Source: Ketogulonicigenium robustum (GTDB taxonomy: Bacteria; Pseudomonadota; Alphaproteobacteria; Rhodobacterales; Rhodobacteraceae). From it: 64,000 nucleotides of DNA. The notes beneath the pieces were generated by a model. That model did no database searches. It was not told where the DNA came from and saw nothing but the letters and a program-made list of their open reading frames with translations. The position numbers and the translations under genes were made by a program. Positions 25,237-35,353 of this stretch are shown here, in pieces; within the stretch, counting starts at the first letter, position 1; every line of letters begins with the position of its first letter. The stretch spans positions 162,431 to 226,430 of the forward strand of contig NZ_CP019938.1 of assembly GCF_002117445.1 (NCBI RefSeq). Direction: 5' to 3'.

Positions 25237-27459
25237 ATGACACGAACCTTCGCCGGCTACGGCGCAGCGGCGCTGGTCGCCCTGATCTGCGCCGTGCTGG
25301 CCAGCTACCTGCCCGCCGTCACCTCGGGGCAGATACCAACTTTCGGAATCGACTGGGCGCCCGCGCTAGGGATTCGCCTGTCGTTCATGCTCGACGGGCT
25401 GTCGCTGCTGTTCGCGCTGCTGATCAGCGGTATCGGCAGCCTGATCTTCCTCTATGCGACCGGATACATGGGCAACCACCCGCGCTTTCGTGGCTTCATT
25501 GCCACCCTCTTCGCCTTCATGATCGCGATGCTGGGGCTGGTGATGGCGCGCGACCTGATCACGCTGTTTCTGTTTTGGGAACTCACCAGCGTCACCAGCT
25601 ACCTGCTGATCGGCTTCAACCACGACAGCCCGCAAGCGCGGCGCAACGCGCTGCAAGCCATGCTGATCACCGCCGGGGGCGGGCTGGCGCTGCTGGCGGG
25701 GTTCATCCTGATCGAAACCGCAGCAGGCAGCTACGATCTGGCGCAGATCCTGTCCGGGCCGGGACTACAGAACAACCCGCACTACACCGCCATCCTGATC
25801 CTCGTGCTGCTGGGGGCGTTTACCAAATCGGCGCAATTCCCGTTCCACTTCTGGCTGCCAAACGCGATGGCGGCCCCCACGCCGGTGTCGGCCTACCTCC
25901 ACTCGGCCACGATGGTGAAGGCGGGGGTCTACCTGCTGGCACGGCTGCACCCCACGCTCGCAGACACAACCGCATGGAGCATAACACTCGGCACCCTCGG
26001 CGCGACGACCGCCGTTCTTGCGTCCGTCCTTGCGCTGCGCCAAAGCGATATGAAGCAGGCGCTGGCCTATACCACGCTGATGGCACTGGGCACGATCACG
26101 CTGTTTCTGGCTGGCTCGGGCCCCTACGCGCTGACGGCGGCCCTGACATTCCTTGTCGCGCACGCCCTTTATAAAGCCACCCTGTTCATGGTCGTCGGCG
26201 CGATCGACCACAGCACCGGCACACGCCAGATCGCGGCCCTCGGCGGCCTGCGCCGTGCGATGCCGCTGACCGCGCTGGCGGCGGTGCTGGCGGCGGCGTC
26301 GATGGCAGGGCTGCCCCCGCTGGTCGGATGGATCGCGAAAGAACTCCTCTATGCCGGCGCACTGACGCTGCACCCCGCCAGCCTTGCAACAGCTGCGGCG
26401 CTGGCGGCAAACGCGCTGATGGTCGCCGTCGCCGCCACACTCGCCATCCGCCCCTTTTTCGGCGCGGACAAGCCAACCCCCATCCCCGCGCACGAGGCCC
26501 CGTGGACGATGTTGCTCGGCCCGCTGCTGCTCGCGGCCCTCGGGCTGGTGACGGGCCTTGCCGCCCCGCAAACCTTGGGCCCGTTGATCGAGGCGAGCCT
26601 CACCACCAGCCTCGCACAACCACGCGCGGCAGGGCTGCACCTCTGGGCGGGGTGGAACCTGCCGCTCTTCCTCAGCGGGGTGACATTCGCGGCGGGCGCG
26701 CTGATCTTCGCGCTGCGGGCCCCCATCGTGCGCTGGCTCGACACCATCTTCACCGCCCTGCCGCGCTTTGACACAGGCTGGGATCGCGCGCTGGACGCGT
26801 TCAAAGCGGGGACGGCGTGGCAAACGCGCGCGCTGCAAACCGGGCGACTGACCGACTACTTGCTGGTCACCTTCATCGTCATCGCGGGCGCGATCACGGG
26901 CACCGTGTTGGCCGTGCAGCCCCAGATCAGCGCGGCCGTCGCGGGCACGCCGTTCCTGTGGTTGATCGCAGCACTGACAGGCGCAGGCGGGGTGGCCGCG
27001 CTGACCACGCGCTCGCGCATCGCGGCCATCGCGGGGCTTGGCACCGTCGGCATCGGCGTTGCGGTCATCTTCCTCTATTTCGGCGCGCCCGACGTGGCGA
27101 CAACGCAGCTGATGGTGGAAACCCTCGCCGCGGTGCTGTTTGCCATCGGCGCGCTGCGCCTGCCCGCCGTAGCAGAAACCCGCACCCGCCGCCGGCAAAT
27201 CCTGCACGCGGCCCTTGCCGCCACCATCGGCGTCGGCGTCACGCTAACCATTCTGGCCATCGGCGCGCACCCGCTTGACCGGCACATCACCACGTATTTT
27301 GAGGAAAACGCCTACACCCTCGCCCACGGGCTGAACATCGTGAACGTCATCCTGGTCGACTTCCGCGCCTTCGACACCTTCGGCGAACTGATCGTCGTCC
27401 TGCTGGCGGCCTTTGGCGCACGCGCCGTCCTGAAACGCAAAAGGGGCCGTAACACATGA
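25237..27459 (+). CDS. mrpA: Multisubunit Na+(K+)/H+ antiporter subunit A
   Basis: A 740-residue, many-helix membrane protein related to NuoL. LFLFWELTSVTSYLLIGF, the QFPFHFWLPNAMAAPTPVSAYLHSATMVKAGVYLL block and the NALYKA-like ALYKATLFM stretch are typical of MrpA. The C-terminal part after about residue 560 carries the MrpA-specific extension (LYFGAPDVATTQLMVETL). It is the first gene of a complete seven-gene mrp operon. I prefer ATG 25237 with AAGG ahead of it over GTG 25210. The complex exports Na+ or K+ in exchange for protons and serves pH and salt tolerance. Confidence 0.92.
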   Translation: MTRTFAGYGAAALVALICAVLASYLPAVTSGQIPTFGIDWAPALGIRLSFMLDGLSLLFALLISGIGSLIFLYATGYMGNHPRFRGFIATLFAFMIAMLGLVMARDLITLFLFWELTSVTSYLLIGFNHDSPQARRNALQAMLITAGGGLALLAGFILIETAAGSYDLAQILSGPGLQNNPHYTAILILVLLGAFTKSAQFPFHFWLPNAMAAPTPVSAYLHSATMVKAGVYLLARLHPTLADTTAWSITLGTLGATTAVLASVLALRQSDMKQALAYTTLMALGTITLFLAGSGPYALTAALTFLVAHALYKATLFMVVGAIDHSTGTRQIAALGGLRRAMPLTALAAVLAAASMAGLPPLVGWIAKELLYAGALTLHPASLATAAALAANALMVAVAATLAIRPFFGADKPTPIPAHEAPWTMLLGPLLLAALGLVTGLAAPQTLGPLIEASLTTSLAQPRAAGLHLWAGWNLPLFLSGVTFAAGALIFALRAPIVRWLDTIFTALPRFDTGWDRALDAFKAGTAWQTRALQTGRLTDYLLVTFIVIAGAITGTVLAVQPQISAAVAGTPFLWLIAALTGAGGVAALTTRSRIAAIAGLGTVGIGVAVIFLYFGAPDVATTQLMVETLAAVLFAIGALRLPAVAETRTRRRQILHAALAATIGVGVTLTILAIGAHPLDRHITTYFEENAYTLAHGLNIVNVILVDFRAFDTFGELIVVLLAAFGARAVLKRKRGRNT

Positions 27460-27857
27460 ACTCGCTCATCCTGCGCGTCGGGGCACGGCTGCTGACGGGG
27501 CTGTTTCTGGTGGTCTCGCTTTATGTGCTGCTGCGGGGGCATAACAGCCCGGGCGGCGGCTTCATCGGAGGGCTGATCGGGGTGGCGGGCTTCGTCCTTT
27601 ACAGCTTTGCCACCGACACCGCGCAAACGCGCGCCGCCCTGCGCGCCGATCCGCGCCGGATCGGGGTCTGGGGCATGATTCTTGCGCTGGTGTCGGGGGC
27701 GGTATCGGGGCTTGCGGGCCTCGCCCCATTCACCGGCCTTTGGCTAATTGTGCACGGCATCGCCCTCTCCAGCGTCCTCGCGTTCGACATCGGCGTCTAC
27801 CTCGCCGTCTTCGGTGCCATCCTGACACTGGTTTTCACCCTCGAGGAGACGTCCTGA
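27456..27857 (+). CDS. mrpB: Multisubunit Na+(K+)/H+ antiporter subunit B
   Basis: A 133-residue membrane protein with four predicted helices. The family motif YVLLRGHNSPGGGFIGGLI lies in the first 50 residues. The start overlaps the mrpA stop by four bases (ATGA). Confidence 0.92.
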   Translation: MNSLILRVGARLLTGLFLVVSLYVLLRGHNSPGGGFIGGLIGVAGFVLYSFATDTAQTRAALRADPRRIGVWGMILALVSGAVSGLAGLAPFTGLWLIVHGIALSSVLAFDIGVYLAVFGAILTLVFTLEETS

Positions 27858-28228
27858 TGGAAACGATCGTCGCCCTTCTGTCCGGCTTTCTAGTGGCCCT
27901 CGCGGTCTGGCTGATGCTGTCGGGCAACCTGCTGCGGTTCCTGTTCGGGCTGCTGCTGCTGTCGAACGGCATCAATCTGGCCATTCTGGCCGCAGGGCGG
28001 CTGACGGCAGGCAGCCCCCCGCTGCTCGGGGCGGGCGGCGCGCTGCCTGCCGCGCAAATGGCGAACGCCCTGCCCCAAGCGCTGCTGCTGACTGCCATCG
28101 TCATCGGCTTCGGCCTCTTTGCCTTTGCACTGGCGCTGACCATCCACGCCTATCGCACCTTCGGCCACCTCGATGTCGACCGCATGCGCTTGGCCGAACC
28201 GCAACCTCCTGGACCAAAGGCGAAATGA
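27857..28228 (+). CDS. mrpC: Multisubunit Na+(K+)/H+ antiporter subunit C
   Basis: A 123-residue NuoK-like protein with three helices; LLRFLFGLLLLSNGINL and the ALPQALLLTAIVIGF motif are typical. ATG 27857 overlaps the mrpB stop (TGATG); the open frame upstream to 27740 is a shadow of mrpB. Confidence 0.92.
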   Translation: METIVALLSGFLVALAVWLMLSGNLLRFLFGLLLLSNGINLAILAAGRLTAGSPPLLGAGGALPAAQMANALPQALLLTAIVIGFGLFAFALALTIHAYRTFGHLDVDRMRLAEPQPPGPKAK

Positions 28229-29745
28229 TGGTCTGGCTCCTCGTCCTTCCCATCCTCATTCCGTTTGCGACGGCCGCGCTGGCCTTTGTTGCGCCGCGCC
28301 GCATCGCGGCCAGATGGGTCTCGGTTGCAGGCTCGACCGCCGCGCTGGCCGCCGCCGTGGCCTTGCTGGCAAACGTGCTGCAAAACGGTGTCATCGCGGG
28401 CCAGATCGGGGGATGGGCCGCACCGTTCGGCATCACGCTGGTCGCCGATTATCTGGCGGCGGCGATGGTCTTCATCACCGCGCTGATCGGCCTTGCCGTC
28501 GCCATCTGGGCAATGGCCGAAATCGGCCCGACATCAACGCGCCACGGCTATCACACGCTATTTCAGGCGCTGCTCGGCGGCGTCACGGGCGCTTTCCTCA
28601 CGGGTGACCTCTTCAACCTCTACGTCTGGTTCGAGGTGATGCTCATTGCCTCGTTCGGGCTGCTGGTGATCAGCGGCCGCAAGGCCGCCATCGACGGCGC
28701 GGTGAAATACGTCACCCTCAACCTGATCTCGACAGTGCTTTTCCTCGGGGCGGCGGGGCTGCTTTACGGCGCAACCGGCACCTTGAATATGGCCGACCTG
28801 CACCTTGCCGTCAGCCGCACCGCAAACCCCGAACGGCTGACAGTCATCGCCATGATGCTGATGGTCGCATTCGGCCTGAAGGCTGCAGTCTTCCCGCTGT
28901 TCTTCTGGCTTCCCGCCGCCTACCACACCCCGCATTACGCGGTCTCGGCCGTCTTCGCAGGGCTGCTGACAAAGGTGGGCGTCTATGCCCTGCTGCGCGT
29001 CTTCACGCTGGTCTTCCCGCACGATATGGGCGCGCTGGCCGACATTCTGCTTTGGTCGGCGCTGCTGACGATGGTCACGGGCGTTCTGGGCGCCGCTGCG
29101 CAAAGCGACTTTCGCAAAATCCTATCGTTCCACATCGTCAGCCAAATCGGCTACATGCTCCTCGGGCTGGCACTGGCCACACCGCTGGCGCTGATGGGGG
29201 CGGTCTTCTACCTGCTGCACCACATCATCGTAAAGGCGAACCTCTTTCTCATCGCAGGCGTCGCGCAGCGCCTGACCGGCGGGTCCGACCTCGGCGCGAT
29301 TGGCGGGCTTTACCGCAGCGCACCGCTGCTGGCGGCCCTGTTCCTCATCCCGGCCTTTTCGCTGGCGGGTTTCCCGCCGCTGTCGGGGTTCTGGGCCAAG
29401 TTCGTCATCGTGCGCGCCGCGCTTGACCTGCAGGCATGGCTGATCGCCGCCGTCGCGCTGCTGGTCGGCCTGCTGACAATCTTCTCGATGACCAAAATCT
29501 GGGCCGAGGCCTTCTGGAAACCCCACCCAGATGGCCGCACCCCCACCTTCGCGCGCCTGAACAAGCGCGAGCGCGCCCACATGCTGGCCCCCATCACCGT
29601 GCTTGGGGCGCTGACGGTCGGCATCGGCCTTTTTCCCGCGCCGTTTCTGGCCTTCGCCACCACAGGGGCCGACCAACTGCTGAACCCCGCCGCATATCTC
29701 GAGGCAGTCCTCGGCCCGCAACAGGCCGCAAGTGGGCAACCATGA
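28225..29745 (+). CDS. mrpD: Multisubunit Na+(K+)/H+ antiporter subunit D
   Basis: A 506-residue NuoM/NuoN-like membrane protein. The conserved blocks LYVWFEVMLIASFGL, VFPLFFWLPAAYHTPHYAVSAVFAGLLTKVGVYALLR and the HHIIVKANLFL segment carry the glutamate and lysine residues used for ion transfer. The start overlaps the mrpC stop (ATGA). Confidence 0.92.
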   Translation: MMVWLLVLPILIPFATAALAFVAPRRIAARWVSVAGSTAALAAAVALLANVLQNGVIAGQIGGWAAPFGITLVADYLAAAMVFITALIGLAVAIWAMAEIGPTSTRHGYHTLFQALLGGVTGAFLTGDLFNLYVWFEVMLIASFGLLVISGRKAAIDGAVKYVTLNLISTVLFLGAAGLLYGATGTLNMADLHLAVSRTANPERLTVIAMMLMVAFGLKAAVFPLFFWLPAAYHTPHYAVSAVFAGLLTKVGVYALLRVFTLVFPHDMGALADILLWSALLTMVTGVLGAAAQSDFRKILSFHIVSQIGYMLLGLALATPLALMGAVFYLLHHIIVKANLFLIAGVAQRLTGGSDLGAIGGLYRSAPLLAALFLIPAFSLAGFPPLSGFWAKFVIVRAALDLQAWLIAAVALLVGLLTIFSMTKIWAEAFWKPHPDGRTPTFARLNKRERAHMLAPITVLGALTVGIGLFPAPFLAFATTGADQLLNPAAYLEAVLGPQQAASGQP

Positions 29746-30215
29746 CGCTCTTTTTTCTGAACATCCTGCTCGCGGTCATCTGGGCAACGCTGTGGAACAG
29801 CTTCACGCTGCTCACCCTTGCGGGGGGCTTTGCGCTGGGGTTCGCGGCGCTCTGGCTGGCGCGGGGGTTGCTTGCCCCGCACTACTTCCGCGCTGTGCCC
29901 GCCGTGCTGGCGCTCGCCGGATTTTTTATCGTCGAGCTGGTCAAATCCTGCATTCTCGTCGCGCGCGACTGCATCGCGCCCCGCCCGAACATCCACCCGG
30001 CGATTGTCCGCATGCCGCTCGACGTGCGGTCGGACGCCGAAATTTTCCTGCTCGCCAACCTCATCACCCTGACACCGGGGACCCTCACCCTCGATGTCGC
30101 CGCCGACCGCAGCTTCCTCCTCATCCACGCAATCTACGCCACCGACGAAGCGGCCCTCGTCGCTGAACTCAAGGCAGGAATGGAACACCGCGTCAGAAAG
30201 GTATTTGGCACATGA
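29742..30215 (+). CDS. mrpE: Multisubunit Na+(K+)/H+ antiporter subunit E
   Basis: A 157-residue protein with two N-terminal helices and a cytoplasmic domain containing the family stretch LLANLITLTPGTLTLDV. ATG 29742 overlaps the mrpD stop; the frame extending back to 29436 is a shadow of mrpD. Confidence 0.92.
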   Translation: MTLFFLNILLAVIWATLWNSFTLLTLAGGFALGFAALWLARGLLAPHYFRAVPAVLALAGFFIVELVKSCILVARDCIAPRPNIHPAIVRMPLDVRSDAEIFLLANLITLTPGTLTLDVAADRSFLLIHAIYATDEAALVAELKAGMEHRVRKVFGT

Positions 30216-30508
30216 CCCCGACAAGCTTCATGCACGGCTGCCTTGCCATCGGCCTGACCTGCATCGCCATCGCGCTCTGCCTCAGTTTTGTGCGTCTGGC
30301 CAAAGGGCCGACGCTGGTCGACCGCATCGTTGCTATCGACATGATCACCACCGCCGTCATCGCCATCTGCGGGCTCTATGCCGTCAAAGCAGGCTCCGAT
30401 GCCTTCCTCGACATCGCGGTCGCGCTGGCGCTGGTCAGCTTCATCTCGGTACTGGCCTTCGCCCGCTACGCCGAACAGGTGGCACATCGCGGTGACCCCG
30501 ATGCTTGA
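30212..30508 (+). CDS. mrpF: Multisubunit Na+(K+)/H+ antiporter subunit F
   Basis: A 98-residue three-helix protein with the family motif RLAKGPTLVDRIVAIDMI. The start overlaps the mrpE stop by four bases and its end overlaps mrpG by eight. Confidence 0.92.
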   Translation: MTPTSFMHGCLAIGLTCIAIALCLSFVRLAKGPTLVDRIVAIDMITTAVIAICGLYAVKAGSDAFLDIAVALALVSFISVLAFARYAEQVAHRGDPDA

Positions 30509-30794
30509 GATCACCATCGGCCTCCTCGCGCTGCTGACGGGCGGCTTCGCCATAGCGGCCGGCCTCGGGCTGCTACGCTTCCCAGATGCGCTCACCCGCA
30601 TGCACGCCAGCTCCAAGGTGGGCAGCCTCGCGGGTTCGCTCGCTCTCATCGCGGCGGCGCTTGATGGCGGCACCCTCAGCGCTGCCAGCCGCGCAATCAT
30701 CGCCATCGCGTTCCTGTTTCTGACAGCTCCCATCGGTGCGCACCTGCTGGCGCGCGCTGCCGCCCGCCGCAACGCAAAGCGCAAATCACCCTGA
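30501..30794 (+). CDS. mrpG: Multisubunit Na+(K+)/H+ antiporter subunit G
   Basis: A 97-residue three-helix protein. LGLLRFPDALTRMHASSKVGSLG-like sequence and the C-terminal LFLTAPIGAHLLARAA are family hallmarks. ATG 30501 lies inside the end of mrpF. It closes the seven-gene operon. Confidence 0.92.
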   Translation: MLEITIGLLALLTGGFAIAAGLGLLRFPDALTRMHASSKVGSLAGSLALIAAALDGGTLSAASRAIIAIAFLFLTAPIGAHLLARAAARRNAKRKSP

Positions 30795-30836
30795 TGTCCA
30801 TGGGCAGGCATGTGACACAAATTTCATCACAGGAAT

Positions 30837-30851
30837 AATTGTTGAACAATT
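30837..30851. promoter_or_regulatory. Palindromic candidate operator upstream of the peptide transporter
   Basis: AATTGTT-G-AACAATT is a perfect 15-base inverted repeat in an AT-rich patch 126 bases upstream of the ABC ATPase gene. Its TTGT...ACAA core is typical of GntR-family (FCD) operators, and a GntR regulator is encoded in the same locus at 37883. A TTGACA box occurs at 30888-30893 without a clear -10. Confidence 0.4.
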
Positions 30852-30976
30852 TATAACGGATCACCCCACAAAACGAGCCAACCGTTCTTGACATCCCGGT
30901 CGATTATAGCATGAGTCCGTCTGGTTTTGCAGCAAACGCCGCAATCCGCGCATTCTGTCTGTACCGAAGGGCCCCG

Positions 30977-32806
30977 ATGAAGGACACGCACGACCACCCG
31001 CTTCTTTCGGTCACCGACCTCGGCGTCGCCTTCGGCGATACCCCCGTGATTGAAAACCTGTCCTTTACCGTCCCCCACGGCAAAACCGTCGCCGTCGTGG
31101 GCGAAAGCGGCTCGGGCAAAAGCGTGACCTCCCTCTCGATCATGCGGCTGGCCGACATTGCGGGCGCGCATTACACTAGCGGCAAAATCATGTTTGCCAG
31201 CGCCGACGGGCAAATCGACCTGCTGTCGATCGATCAGGACAAGGCCCGCGCGATCCGCGGCAACCAGATCAGCATGATCTTCCAAGAACCGATGACCTCG
31301 CTTAACCCCGTGTTCACCATCGGCGACCAGATCTGCGAAGTGCTGATGCTGCACGCCGCCCTCGACAAACCCGCCGCCCTGGCCGAGGCCGAACGCCTGC
31401 TATCGCTAGTGCGCCTGCCCGATGCCAAAGGCATGCTGCGGCGCTACCCGCACCATCTGTCGGGCGGGATGCGCCAGCGGGTGATGATCGCGATGGCGCT
31501 GGCCTGCCGCCCCAAACTGCTGATCGCCGACGAACCCACCACCGCGCTTGATGTGACGATTCAGGCCCAGATCTTGACAATCCTGCGCGACCTGCAAGCC
31601 GAATTCGGCATGTCGATTGTCTTCATCACGCACGATATGGGCGTCGTCGCCGAAATCGCGGACGAAGTTGTCGTCATGTGGAAGGGCAAAAAGGTCGAGG
31701 AAGGCCCCGTTGCCGAGATCTTCGCGAACCCGCAACACCCTTATACCCGCACGCTGCTGTCTGCCGTACCGCGCCTTGGTCAAATGACGGGCGAGCCCCT
31801 GCCCTTGCGCCTTCCCCTGACCGTGCTGGAAGACGGTGCCCCTAAACTGGTGGGCGAGCGTCGCCAGCAAGACACCGCCCGCCGCGACGGCGCGCCGCTA
31901 ATCGACGTGCAGAACCTATCGGTGTCCTTCACACTAAAGAAAAACTGGCTGGGCCGCACCACACACTACTGCCCCGCTGTCACCAACACCAGCTTCCAGA
32001 TCTACCCCGGCGAGACGCTGGCGCTGGTCGGCGAAAGCGGATCGGGCAAATCCACCATCGCCCGCACGATCATGCAGTTAACGCCCCCGACCACAGGCGA
32101 TGTGCTGTTCGACCAGCAACCGATGTCGAAAATGCCCCTTGCCCAGCGGCAGGCCCTGCGGCGCGACATCCAGTATATCTTCCAAGACCCCTTCGCCTCG
32201 CTCGACCCGCGCAAAACGGTGGGCTGGTCGATTGCCGAGCCGTTGCGTACGCACGGCCTGCTGGATAACGACAAAGCCATCGTTCAGCGCGTGGGGGAAC
32301 TGCTGGAACGCGTCGGCCTGCCCGCGTCGGTCGCAACGCGCTACCCGCACCAATTCTCGGGCGGGCAGCGCCAGCGCGTCTGCATCGCCCGCGCCCTCGC
32401 CAGCCGCCCGCGCCTGATCATCGCCGATGAATCCCTCTCGGCGCTCGACGTCTCCATTCAGGCGCAGGTCATCAACCTGTTCATGGACCTGCAAAAAGAC
32501 GAAGGCCTGGCCTATCTTTTCGTCAGCCACGACATGGCCGTGGTCGAGAAAATGAGCCACCGCGTCGCCGTGCTCTACTTGGGCCAGATTGTCGAAATCG
32601 GCACACGCGCACAGGTGTTCGAAAACCCGCAACACCCCTACACGCGCCGCCTGCTGTCTGCCGTGCCCATCGCCGACCCCACCGTCCGCCCCGACCGCAA
32701 AGCGCTCGAAGGCGAGATCCCCTCGACCATGCGCGTCGTCGGCGATGCGCCCACGCCCGCCATCTACGACGAAGTGGCCCCCGGCCATCTTGTCGCCCGC
32801 CACTAA
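30977..32806 (+). CDS. Peptide ABC transporter ATPase, fused DppD-DppF type
   Basis: A 609-residue protein with two complete ATPase domains. Walker A GESGSGKS occurs in both halves (near residues 48 and 350). The signatures are LSGGMRQR and FSGGQRQR, and the Walker B motifs are [12 protein letters not shown] and [12 protein letters not shown]. Each half ends in the NPQHPYTR(T/R)LLSAVP segment of oligopeptide-type ATPases. This is the GsiA-like fused form that energises dipeptide, glutathione or nickel importers. ATG 30977 follows AAGGG; the upstream frame to 30911 lacks a ribosome site. The substrate-binding protein and two permeases follow. Confidence 0.9.
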   Translation: MKDTHDHPLLSVTDLGVAFGDTPVIENLSFTVPHGKTVAVVGESGSGKSVTSLSIMRLADIAGAHYTSGKIMFASADGQIDLLSIDQDKARAIRGNQISMIFQEPMTSLNPVFTIGDQICEVLMLHAALDKPAALAEAERLLSLVRLPDAKGMLRRYPHHLSGGMRQRVMIAMALACRPKLLIADEPTTALDVTIQAQILTILRDLQAEFGMSIVFITHDMGVVAEIADEVVVMWKGKKVEEGPVAEIFANPQHPYTRTLLSAVPRLGQMTGEPLPLRLPLTVLEDGAPKLVGERRQQDTARRDGAPLIDVQNLSVSFTLKKNWLGRTTHYCPAVTNTSFQIYPGETLALVGESGSGKSTIARTIMQLTPPTTGDVLFDQQPMSKMPLAQRQALRRDIQYIFQDPFASLDPRKTVGWSIAEPLRTHGLLDNDKAIVQRVGELLERVGLPASVATRYPHQFSGGQRQRVCIARALASRPRLIIADESLSALDVSIQAQVINLFMDLQKDEGLAYLFVSHDMAVVEKMSHRVAVLYLGQIVEIGTRAQVFENPQHPYTRRLLSAVPIADPTVRPDRKALEGEIPSTMRVVGDAPTPAIYDEVAPGHLVARH

Positions 32807-32843
32807 CGAACTGCGACCGAACAACGACCAACAGGACACCAAA

Positions 32844-34361
32844 ATGAGAAAAACACTCACCGCGCTGGCCCTTGCGCTGACGGCCATGGGCTTTGCCGCA
32901 CCGGCGATGGCCGAAGGCAAGCTGACGATTTCCTCGCCGCAAGACCCGGGCAACTGGGACCCGATCGACACGTTTCTGGTGAACTGGTCGTCGGTCGCCA
33001 CCAACCTCTTCGAGGGCCTGACCTACCGCGGCCCCGACATGGTGCTGGTCCCCGGCCTTGCCACCGCATGGGACGTCGCCGAAGACGGTAAAACCATCCG
33101 CTTCACCCTGCGCGAGGGCGTGAAGTTCCACAATGGCGAGCCCTTCAACGCCGCCGCCGTCAAATTCACCTTCGACCGCCTGCTGGGCGAGGTTGGCGCC
33201 GCTGGGCCGCAACGCTCGAACTACATGGTGATCGACAGTGTCGAAGTGATCGACGACTATACCGTCGACTTCCACCTGAACGCCGCCGACCCTGTGCTGC
33301 TGACCAAACTGGCCGGCTACGGCGCGATGATCATTCCGCCGCAATACTACGCCGAAGTCGGCGACGAGGCCTTTAACAACGCCCCCGTCGGCACCGGCCC
33401 GTTCAAGATGACATCGTACGAGCCGCGCATCGGCGTAAAACTGGAAGCCAACCCCGACTATTGGGGCGGCGCGCCGCGCCTGTCGGAAATCGACTACCGC
33501 TTCATCACCGAACCCGCGACCGCCGTCGCCGAACTGCAAGCCGGCAACGTCGATCTGGTCATTCCCCCGACCATTCCGATCGGCATGATCCCCACGATCG
33601 AGGCAAACAACAACCTCTCGATCGTCAGCACCCCCGGCCCGACAGTCTACGCCCTGCGCTTCAACACACGTGACGGCATCACCGCCGACGAACGTGTGCG
33701 CCGCGCGCTGATCATGGCGGTCGACCGTCAAACCATCGTCGATGCGATCCTCGGCGGCCAAGCCACTACCATCGCCTCGTTCCAAGGGCCGGCTTCGTTT
33801 GGCTTTGACGGCGATCTGGCCGAAATCCCCTTCGATCCCGCTGGCGCGCAAGCCCTGCTGGCCGAAGCTGGCGTCCAACCGGGCGCTTCGGTGCAAATTG
33901 ACGTGCGCGGCAACGATGCGACCTTCAACGAAGTGGCGCAGGCTGTTTCGGCCTACCTTGCAGGTGTTGGTATCAACGCCACCATCCAACCGTATGAAAC
34001 CAACGTGCTGCTGAACGACATCATCCCGCAGGGTAAAACCGGCGCGATGTTCCAGCAAAGCTGGGGCGGCTGGACGTTCGACTACGACAACACCGCTTAC
34101 TCGATGTATCACTCGGGCGAAAAGTGGAACCCCTATGACGTCGACCCCGAACTCGACGCCATGCTGGAAGAACAGCGCCCGCTGACCGACACCCTGCGCC
34201 GAGAGGAATTGCTGCAATCCATCGCTCGCTATGCGGCCGATCGTGCACTGGAGATGCCGCTTTATAACCTGAACGCCATTTACGCGATCAACAACCGCGT
34301 CAAAGGCTTCGTCCCCGCCCCCGACAGCCGCCTGAAGCTGAACGAAGTCTGGGTCGAATAA
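32844..34361 (+). CDS. Peptide ABC transporter substrate-binding protein
   Basis: A 505-residue periplasmic protein of the SBP_bac_5 family. The signal peptide ends near AMAEG. FEGLTYRGPDMVLVPGLATAW, FTLREGVKFHNGEPFNAAAV and NAPVGTGPFKM are family landmarks. It delivers peptides or related amides to the adjacent permeases. ATG 32844 with AGGA upstream; the longer frame to 32589 is a shadow of the ATPase gene. Confidence 0.9.
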   Translation: MRKTLTALALALTAMGFAAPAMAEGKLTISSPQDPGNWDPIDTFLVNWSSVATNLFEGLTYRGPDMVLVPGLATAWDVAEDGKTIRFTLREGVKFHNGEPFNAAAVKFTFDRLLGEVGAAGPQRSNYMVIDSVEVIDDYTVDFHLNAADPVLLTKLAGYGAMIIPPQYYAEVGDEAFNNAPVGTGPFKMTSYEPRIGVKLEANPDYWGGAPRLSEIDYRFITEPATAVAELQAGNVDLVIPPTIPIGMIPTIEANNNLSIVSTPGPTVYALRFNTRDGITADERVRRALIMAVDRQTIVDAILGGQATTIASFQGPASFGFDGDLAEIPFDPAGAQALLAEAGVQPGASVQIDVRGNDATFNEVAQAVSAYLAGVGINATIQPYETNVLLNDIIPQGKTGAMFQQSWGGWTFDYDNTAYSMYHSGEKWNPYDVDPELDAMLEEQRPLTDTLRREELLQSIARYAADRALEMPLYNLNAIYAINNRVKGFVPAPDSRLKLNEVWVE

Positions 34362-34376
34362 CCTTCACCAACAACC

Positions 34377-34401
34377 GGCCTGTCCCCCTTGGGGGCAGGC
34401 C
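34377..34401 (+). repeat. Intergenic hairpin between binding protein and permease genes
   Basis: GGCCTGTCCCCC pairs with GGGGGCAGGCC with one bulged T and a TT loop. There is no U-run. Hairpins here usually stabilise the abundant binding-protein transcript or attenuate the downstream permeases. Confidence 0.5.
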
Positions 34402-34427
34402 ACATCTGAATAGCTGGAACGGGCGGT

Positions 34428-35351
34428 ATGGCCGGATTTCTTTTTAAACGACTGCTGCAATCGGCCTTCGTCATCGTTGTGGTGACGCTGCTGGTCGCCT
34501 TTGCAGTCCGCCTGTCGGGCGACCCCGCGCTGATGATCGCATCAGGCGCCACCAATATCACCGAGGCAGATCTGGCCCGCATCCGCGAGGGTCTCGGCCT
34601 GAACCAGCCGTTCCTCACTCAATACCTGCAAACCCTGTCGGGTCTGTTCACCTGGGACTTCGGCCGCAGCTTCATGGGCGGCACGCCCGTGGCAACCTTG
34701 ATCAAAACCGCGCTGCCTGCCACGCTGGCACTGGCCTTTACGGCCATGGCCGTCTCGATTGCGCTGTCGATCCCGCTGGGCATCCGCGCGGCCGTGCGCC
34801 GCGGCAAATGGGAAGACCAGACAATCCGCGTCGTCTCGCTGATCGGGCTGTCATTTCCCAACTTCTGGCTGGCGACCATGATGGTGCTGCTGTTCTCGAT
34901 CACGCTGCACTTGCTACCGCCCAGCGGCATGAACGGCCCGCTGTCGTTCGTCATGCCCGCGCTGACGATGGGCGTCATCCTGACCGCAACCAACGTCCGC
35001 CTTGTGCGCACCTCGATGCTGGAAGTGCTGAACGCACAATACATTACCGTCGCCCGCGCCAAAGGGCTGAGTGAGAACAAAGTCCTCTATAAACACGCGC
35101 TGCGCAACTGCGCCATCCCACTGATCACCTATATGGGCGTGCAATTCGGCGGCCTGCTGGGCGGCATCGTCGTGGTCGAGCGCGTCTTCAACTGGCCCGG
35201 CATGGGCACACTGGCCTTCGACGCCGTCGCATCGCGCGACTACCCCGTGCTGCAATCGGTCATCATGGTTCTGTCGACCATGATCGTCGCCGTGAACCTA
35301 TTGGTCGACATCGCCTACGGCCTGATCGACCCCCGCATCCGCACGGAGTAA
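34428..35351 (+). CDS. Peptide ABC transporter permease, DppB-like
   Basis: A 307-residue membrane protein with about six helices. LLQSAFVIVVVTLLVAFAVRLSGDP at the N-terminus and the EAA-type loop ITVARAKGLSENKVLYKHALRN near residue 215 match DppB. It pairs with the DppC-like permease encoded two bases downstream. Confidence 0.9.
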   Translation: MAGFLFKRLLQSAFVIVVVTLLVAFAVRLSGDPALMIASGATNITEADLARIREGLGLNQPFLTQYLQTLSGLFTWDFGRSFMGGTPVATLIKTALPATLALAFTAMAVSIALSIPLGIRAAVRRGKWEDQTIRVVSLIGLSFPNFWLATMMVLLFSITLHLLPPSGMNGPLSFVMPALTMGVILTATNVRLVRTSMLEVLNAQYITVARAKGLSENKVLYKHALRNCAIPLITYMGVQFGGLLGGIVVVERVFNWPGMGTLAFDAVASRDYPVLQSVIMVLSTMIVAVNLLVDIAYGLIDPRIRTE

Positions 35352-35353
35352 GC

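Noticed and set aside
25765..27207. 480-codon minus-strand frame opposite mrpA
   Set aside because: Low-complexity, Arg/Gln/Gly-rich composition and no ribosome site; mrpA on the other strand is certain.
30888..30912. TTGACA with TATAGC as a promoter for the peptide importer
   Set aside because: The spacing is only 11 bases, too short for a sigma-70 promoter.
32523..34217. 564-codon minus-strand frame opposite the peptide-binding protein
   Set aside because: Repeated Gly/Asp/Val shadow composition; the plus-strand gene has a signal peptide and family motifs.
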